From Acidobacteriota bacterium (lineage in GTDB: Bacteria; Acidobacteriota; Terriglobia; Terriglobales; Acidobacteriaceae), in the NCBI GenBank assembly GCA_003224995.1, contig QIAI01000060.1:2343-11321 (forward strand): DNA of 8,979 nt, in the 5' to 3' direction. The position numbers and the translations under genes were made by a program. The notes beneath the pieces are model-generated. The model was not told the origin of the DNA, did no database searches, and saw only the letters and a list, made by a program, of their open reading frames with translations. The stretch's first letter is position 1. Every line of letters starts with the position of its first letter. Below, in pieces: positions 5,071 to 8,979 of the stretch.

Positions 5071-6463
5071 CTATTTTTCCTTTTTCAACTTCCCTGCTTT
5101 TTCGAGCGCATCTTTGGCTTCGCTCAACATGCCTTTGGCCTGATAAGCCTCGGCAAGGGCGGTCTCGGTGTCGTAGTCGTCGCCCCAGTTTTCTAGTTGT
5201 TTGCGGAAGGCGGCAATGGCTTCGTCGTACTGCTTCAGCTTGGTTTCTTCCAAGCCGATCTGTTTTGAATTCCTGCAATGCGCCCCGATGGTTCTGCTCT
5301 GCCGCCAGTGCCATGCCCAGACCAAGATGCGCATAGGCATCGTTCTTGTCGGTGCGCAGCAACTCCATGAATTCGCCCTTCGATTCCACGATCCGTTGCT
5401 GATGCAAATAGACCATGCCAAGTTCGTATTTGGCGCCTGCGTGGCCGGGCTGCAACTGGAGCACACGACTGAGTTCAGCTTCCGCCTCATTGAACCGGCC
5501 CTTATCGAAATAGGCGTGCGCCAGTCCAAAATGTGCGGGCAAATAATCGGGACGCTGGCGAATCGCCAATTGGAATTCAGCCGCGCCTTCATCGGTCTTG
5601 TTTTCTTCAACGAGTGCATCACCGCGCTGTGCGTGAATAAGATAACTGCGAGACTGGTGCAACCACGCTCCGCCGCCAAGTACGAGCAGGCCCACGCATA
5701 GCACCACTCCAATCCTACGCAGCGAATCGCGTTCCGGAGCGGCCCGTGCGATCAGTGCGCCGAAGATCAATCCCGTAACCAGCCCGCCGATATGGGCCGC
5801 ATTGTCGGTGCGGCCGGAGACTGCCCCAAAAAGCAAGGCATAGCCTGCGAATATCAGGACACTTCGAAGCCGGGACCGCACTGCAAATCCCGGAGCGGAA
5901 AACTCGCCCAGGTAGTGCGAAGCGATTAGCGCGCCGACAATCCCGAAAATCGCTCCCGACGCGCCGGCACTCACGCCGACCGACCTCCACCACACGCTGG
6001 TCAGACTCGCCGCCACGCCGGAAATCAGGTACACCGCCGCGAACGTCCAATGTCCGTAAAGCGACTCGCACATCGCACCCAGATCCCACAGGCACCACAT
6101 GTTGAAAAAGATGTGCAGCAACCCGATATGCACGAACGTGCAGGTCAGCAATCGCCAAGGCTGTCCGCCCAGCGTCAGCGGTCCAAAGTTAGCTCCCCAG
6201 TGAATCAGCTGTTGAGAATTGGGATCCATGGCGATGCCCTGCAGAGCCATGGCCGCGAAAACCGCAATGTTAATTCCGAAGAATGCCTGGGTTACGATTA
6301 CTCCTGACGAATCGCCTGCCGCCCAGGGGACGGGCATCACCGGTTGGATGGCGTTCTCCGGTTCCTCGCCGCGTTGTGCGGCTTCATGCCGGACGCACCA
6401 TTGGCAGATTCTCTGGAAGGAAAATGCTGGAAGCATCCGGCCACATTGGGCGCATTTCGCCAT
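5071..6463 (-). pseudogene. Zinc-ribbon/rhomboid intramembrane serine protease/TPR fusion, frame broken near the 3' end
   Basis: The first 400 residues read from ATG 6463. They contain an N-terminal zinc ribbon (C4-x2-C7, C20-x2-C23) and a rhomboid domain (about 55-245) with its HxxxN motif (H117-N121), catalytic GASG (S169) and histidine in DNAAHIGG (H224). An additional hydrophobic segment follows (252-268), then TPRs from about 278, each exactly 34 residues apart. After GALQEFK (K400) the frame changes at TTTT 5263-5266 and resumes as QIGLEETKLKQYDEAIAAF to the TAG at 5071 (63 codons). The spacing from QEF to AAF is 20 instead of 34, so 14 residues (about 41 nt) appear missing. The catalytic part is untouched. 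Rhomboids cut substrates within or near membranes; TPRs probably recruit partners. It lies 30 nt after the YbjQ-family gene, likely one transcript. Confidence 0.88.
5263..5266 (-). other. Frameshift/deletion junction in the rhomboid-TPR gene
   Basis: The minus-strand frame ends in sense at TTC AAA and re-enters one base later at CAG ATC GGC. Dropping one A of the AAAA run restores an open frame, but leaves one TPR 14 residues short. A deletion of about 41 nt (3n+2) explains both facts. Size is inferred from the strict 34-residue spacing of the preceding repeats. Confidence 0.65.
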
Positions 6464-6493
6464 ATCTGAAAAATGTCCGGCCGGACCGGATTG

Positions 6494-6859
6494 CTATTTC
6501 GTAGGCTCCACGAACACGGCCGTCCCGTAGGCCAAGACCTCGGTGACCCCTTGCATGATTTCGGTGGCATCGTAGCGCGCTCCGACCACGGCATTGCCGC
6601 CGAGTTCAGCGGCGTGCTGCAGCATCAGGTCGAACGCTTCCGAACGCGTCTTCTCACAGAGATTGGTGAGCAATGTGATATTGCCGCCGACCAGCGTCTG
6701 CAAGCCGGCGCCGATGGTGCCGAAGATGGATCGCGAGCGAACCACGATGCCGCGCACCACTCCTAATGTTCGGCTAACTTTGTAGCCGTCCAGTTCGAAC
6801 TGCGTGGTGACCATGTTGTGAGAAACCATCCGTCCCGTGGATGGGCTGTAGGTTGACAT
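6494..6859 (-). CDS. YbjQ/UPF0145 family protein
   Basis: The 121-residue product has the family features: a short first strand ending FELDGYKVSRTLGVVRGIVVRSRS (about 21-44), a glycine-rich turn FGTIGAGLQTLVGGNI (46-61), a helix with EKTRSEAFDLMLQHAAELGGNAVVGARYDATEI (about 69-101), and the closing strand EVLAYGTAVFVEP (107-119). Family members form ring-like oligomers and carry the Pfam name YbjQ/heavy-metal-binding; a real metal role is unproven. There is no signal peptide or membrane segment. ATG 6859 is preceded by AAGGAG (6870-6875) 10 nt away. The gene lies 132 bp after the CPXCG gene and 30 bp before the rhomboid gene, all on one strand, so a shared transcript is likely. Confidence 0.9.
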   Translation of the reverse strand: MSTYSPSTGRMVSHNMVTTQFELDGYKVSRTLGVVRGIVVRSRSIFGTIGAGLQTLVGGNITLLTNLCEKTRSEAFDLMLQHAAELGGNAVVGARYDATEIMQGVTEVLAYGTAVFVEPTK

Positions 6860-6869
6860 AGCCTCTGTT

Positions 6870-6875
6870 CTCCTT
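6870..6875 (-). promoter_or_regulatory. Ribosome binding site of the YbjQ-family gene
   Basis: AAGGAG on the minus strand, 10 nt before ATG 6859. It supports that start over the internal ATG at residue 11. Confidence 0.55.
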
Positions 6876-6991
6876 CGCTACACGGTCTTCCGGTCGCACC
6901 AGCGACGACGCCTAACTATATCGCCTGTCCTGGAGCCCAGCGAATCTATCTGATGGCAGACCCGTCACTCCGAACCCACTCGATAAGGGCC

Positions 6992-7171
6992 TTACTCAAG
7001 CTCCGCAGTGATTGAGTATTCTTCCACCTCAGGATGGTAGAAAATATGCAGCAGGTTCGGCTTGCAGCATACCTGGCAATCCTCCACGTAATTCTGGACC
7101 GCGCCGGCGGATTCGTCCACCGAGGTCTCGTTCCATTCTCCGCACCCGGCGCATTGGAACCCGGTTTCCAT
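6992..7171 (-). CDS. CPXCG motif-containing small zinc-ribbon protein
   Basis: A 59-residue frame from ATG 7171 to TAA 6992. Cysteines C7-AG-C10 near the N-terminus and C32-QV-C35-C36 in the middle form a likely zinc ribbon. The flanking text (FQCAGCGEWNETSVDESAG, YVEDCQVCCKPN) is that of the cysteine-rich CPXCG family, where the first knuckle is often CPYCG. The tail LLHIFYHPEVEEYSITAELE is acidic and strand-like. The function of the family is unknown; metal binding is inferred from the cysteine pattern. The ribosome site is weak (AATCAGGC before the ATG). It lies downstream of the hairpin that ends the OmpA gene and upstream of the YbjQ-family gene. No other frame over this region shows a conserved pattern. 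Confidence 0.85.
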   Translation of the reverse strand: METGFQCAGCGEWNETSVDESAGAVQNYVEDCQVCCKPNLLHIFYHPEVEEYSITAELE

Positions 7172-7222
7172 TGCCTGATTTTAACGTCTGAGCAGGCGAG
7201 CCTCTCCCCGACGCGAAAATGG

Positions 7223-7253
7223 AAGGGGGCATCCTTCACCAGGCATGCCCCTT
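7223..7253 (-). terminator. Terminator-like hairpin after the OmpA-family gene
   Basis: AAGGGGGCAT (7223-7232) pairs with ATGCCCCTT (7245-7253), one G bulged, around a 12-nt loop. The stem begins 12 nt after the OmpA stop codon. On the minus strand it is followed by CCATTTTC and on the plus strand by TTCG, so the T-tract is short. It probably separates the OmpA transcript from the downstream CPXCG gene. Confidence 0.6.
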
Positions 7254-7265
7254 TTCGAATCGAGC

Positions 7266-8843
7266 TTAGCGCTGCTGTGTGGAAGCTGTCTCGTTGGGCA
7301 AGTTGCCGCCGCCAAGACCCCCGATGGCGTCTCCGGAAAGCACAAGTTCGACCCGCCGATTCTGTTTCCGGCCATCCGCGGTATCGTTGGATGCGACTGG
7401 CGCCGTTTTTCCAAAACCACTGGCAGCGACCGCGTCCGAAGGAATGCCCTGCTGCACAAAGTAATCGCGCACCGCTTGAGCGCGCTTCTCGGAAAGTTGT
7501 TGATTGTACTCATCACTGCCAACGCTGTCGGTGTGACCCTCGACTGACAAGTGCAGCGTGGGATAGGCGAGCACGATCCCTGAGACCTTGGCCAGCCGCT
7601 CGCGCGCACCCGGCAACAACTCGAAACTGCCGGTCTTGATCAGCACGTCAGACATGTTCGCAATGAGGCCGCGCGCGGTGTCGCGAGTGGCAAGCACGGT
7701 ATTCAATTGCTGCAAGAGGCGAGCGCGAAGATCCTGCTTTTCTTTTTCCGCCTGCTGCCGTAGTTGATCGGATTGAGCAGCGGCCTGGCGCGCCTTGTCG
7801 GCTTCGGCCGCCAGAGCTTGCTGCTGGGCGAGAGCTTCCGCTTTTGCCTGTTCGGCCTCCTGCTTCTGACGAGCCGCCTCTGCGGCGGCCTTTTGCGCCT
7901 CCGCCTTCGCCATCTCGGCTTGTGCACGCGCAGTATCCGCGTCGGCACGCGCTTTTGCCTGCGCGTCAGCGTCCGCCCGCGCTCGCGCTGCACGCTCGTC
8001 GGCCGCTTTCTTATCCGCAGCCGCCTGCGTCTGCGCCTCATCTTCGGCTTTCTGTTTCACTGCCATGACCCGCGCTTCTTCCGCAATTTGCGCGGCCTCG
8101 CGAGCGGCCGCTTCGATCGATCGCTTATCCTGTTTGCTGCGATACGCCGACTCGGCTTCTTTTAACTGCTCGTCCGCCTTCGCAATAATGAGGGGAGCGT
8201 ATTTATCGGCCGCCGAAAGGTGCGCGATCCGCACCGCATTGCGCGCCTCAAACAGTTCGCGCGGCGTGGTCGGATCGATTCCGAAGATCGCATCCTGGAT
8301 GTGGGTGTTCACCGAAGAATAGGTCCCCTTCGCCAGTAACTCATAAGTCGCCGCGATATCTTCTCCCGCCACCACGTTCTCAAAAACAACCGTATTGCCC
8401 GGCTGTGAAACGGCGGCGTAGGGTTCGGCGGTGACGATCATGCCGAACGTCTGCATGTCGGTGAAGGTCTTCAGGCGGCCCTTACCATGATCCAGCGTAA
8501 GCTCCCCCAGGTTCACCGCGCGGCCTTGCGGAGAGACCGCCCACAGAACATATGTCAAATATTCAAGTCCGAACTTGGAGGGGTCTTCGAGCCCCAGAAA
8601 CTTCGCATCGACTTCGATGTTGTTCTTCTTGCCCTCGATTTTGGCTTCGCCTGTCGCCCCCGACATCTGTTCAGATGCCTGGAATGGGATCTTCACCGTG
8701 CCAACCTGGCCGTAGTGCATCGCCTTTGTGGTATGGACGACCTTGCTGTTCGCAGCGCTCGGACTAGCCGCCGTTTGTCCTTGCGCCGCCGCGAACATGC
8801 TGGCGGCAATAATGAGTGTTCCTGCAATCAAAGGCTTTTGCAC
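7266..8843 (-). CDS. Secreted OmpA-family peptidoglycan-binding protein with long Ala-rich coiled coil
   Basis: The chosen start is GTG 8843 (525 residues), preceded by AGGGAG (8850-8855) with a 6-nt gap; the upstream ATG at 8879 would only delay the signal peptide. Residues 1-20 (MQKPLIAGTLIIAASMFAAA) are a Sec signal peptide. A beta-rich domain follows (about 45-160, with YVLWAVSPQGRAVNLGEL at 98-115 and FGMIVTAEP at 133-141), then a long Ala/Lys/Glu/Gln coiled coil (about 220-380). The C-terminal OmpA domain is at about 400-503, with VEGHTDSVGSDEYNQQLSEKRA. Its D439 and R454 correspond to the residues that hold diaminopimelate in OmpA domains. It should lie in the periplasm or outer membrane and anchor to peptidoglycan; the coiled coil may act as a spacer. 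Ligand of the N-terminal domain unknown. It has its own terminator. Confidence 0.9.
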   Translation of the reverse strand: MQKPLIAGTLIIAASMFAAAQGQTAASPSAANSKVVHTTKAMHYGQVGTVKIPFQASEQMSGATGEAKIEGKKNNIEVDAKFLGLEDPSKFGLEYLTYVLWAVSPQGRAVNLGELTLDHGKGRLKTFTDMQTFGMIVTAEPYAAVSQPGNTVVFENVVAGEDIAATYELLAKGTYSSVNTHIQDAIFGIDPTTPRELFEARNAVRIAHLSAADKYAPLIIAKADEQLKEAESAYRSKQDKRSIEAAAREAAQIAEEARVMAVKQKAEDEAQTQAAADKKAADERAARARADADAQAKARADADTARAQAEMAKAEAQKAAAEAARQKQEAEQAKAEALAQQQALAAEADKARQAAAQSDQLRQQAEKEKQDLRARLLQQLNTVLATRDTARGLIANMSDVLIKTGSFELLPGARERLAKVSGIVLAYPTLHLSVEGHTDSVGSDEYNQQLSEKRAQAVRDYFVQQGIPSDAVAASGFGKTAPVASNDTADGRKQNRRVELVLSGDAIGGLGGGNLPNETASTQQR

Positions 8844-8849
8844 GGGTAT

Positions 8850-8855
8850 CTCCCT
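8850..8855 (-). promoter_or_regulatory. Ribosome binding site of the OmpA-family gene
   Basis: AGGGAG on the minus strand, 6 nt before GTG 8843. It decides the start in favour of the GTG that begins the signal peptide. Confidence 0.65.
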
Positions 8856-8922
8856 GTTTCTTGGAATGTCCAGGCCCAACTCTACGTGGAAAGCGCAGGC
8901 AAGGGAGAGATGCGATAGGTAT

Positions 8923-8964
8923 TAAGCAGTAAGTAGTACTTTAGTTACCAGCCGATGGCCGATG
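8923..8964. repeat. Six heptamers in strict 7-nt phase upstream of the OmpA gene
   Basis: TAAGCAG (8923) and TAAGTAG (8930) differ by one base. They are followed by two unrelated 7-nt units (8937, 8944) and then a perfect pair GCCGATG (8951, 8958), all in the same 7-nt register. The complement CATCGGC resembles the CAYTTGG units at 1679-1699. No gene or clear promoter is seen in 8880-8979; the OmpA promoter may lie within or beyond this tract. Confidence 0.6.
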
Positions 8965-8979
8965 AATTTGCCGCAAAGG

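Noticed and set aside
5263..5266. Programmed ribosomal frameshift at the AAAA run in the rhomboid gene
   Set aside because: The shift needed is +1 at a site without a typical +1 signal, and it would not restore the 14 residues missing from the TPR.
5201..5701. Plus-strand frame of 166 codons
   Set aside because: Antisense to the regularly spaced TPR region of the rhomboid gene; no independent coding evidence.
6946..7239. Minus-strand frame of 97 codons in the CPXCG region
   Set aside because: It is in a different frame from the 59-residue protein that shows the conserved double cysteine pattern.

Overview
The window looks like chromosomal DNA of a soil-type acidobacterium (Acidobacteriota, Terriglobia / Koribacter-like). 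That placement is inferred from memory of similar proteins and gene layout; no search was run. Supporting signs are moderately high GC, GTG and TTG starts, a CPXCG-type zinc-ribbon protein, a zinc-ribbon/rhomboid/TPR fusion, an OmpA protein with a long Ala-rich coiled coil, and degenerate heptamer tandem repeats between genes. No rRNA, tRNA, CRISPR array, insertion sequence or phage gene is visible.

Positions 1-4300 carry the start of a division and cell-wall (dcw/mra) cluster read on the minus strand: a promoter with three 10-bp-spaced MraZ-type operator repeats (4247-4299), mraZ, rsmH, a 51-residue small protein, ftsL and ftsI. The ftsI gene runs off the left edge. MraZ should repress the cluster from its own promoter, RsmH methylates 16S rRNA, and FtsL and FtsI act in septal peptidoglycan synthesis. 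As written, ftsI is broken by an inferred 23-nt deletion at about 789-791 that removes the catalytic SxxK motif. This is either a real lesion in a normally essential gene or a sequence or assembly error.

Positions 4058-4488 form a divergent regulatory region with several dyads and one consensus DnaA-box match. To its right a plus-strand gene (4489-5031) encodes a SRPBCC/START-like protein. It converges on a minus-strand group: a CPXCG zinc-ribbon protein, a YbjQ-family protein and a membrane protein made of zinc ribbon, rhomboid protease and TPRs. The rhomboid frame is also disrupted, at 5263-5266, where TPR spacing indicates about 14 missing residues. A terminator-like hairpin (7223-7253) separates this group from a secreted OmpA-family protein (7266-8843).

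The most unusual structural signal is a family of degenerate 7-nt tandem repeats. They occur between ftsL and ftsI (1679-1752), upstream of the OmpA gene (8923-8964), and inside the rsmH reading frame (3244-3264 and 3351-3378). The last of these coincides with extra residues in RsmH. I see no clearly new multi-gene defence or biosynthetic system.
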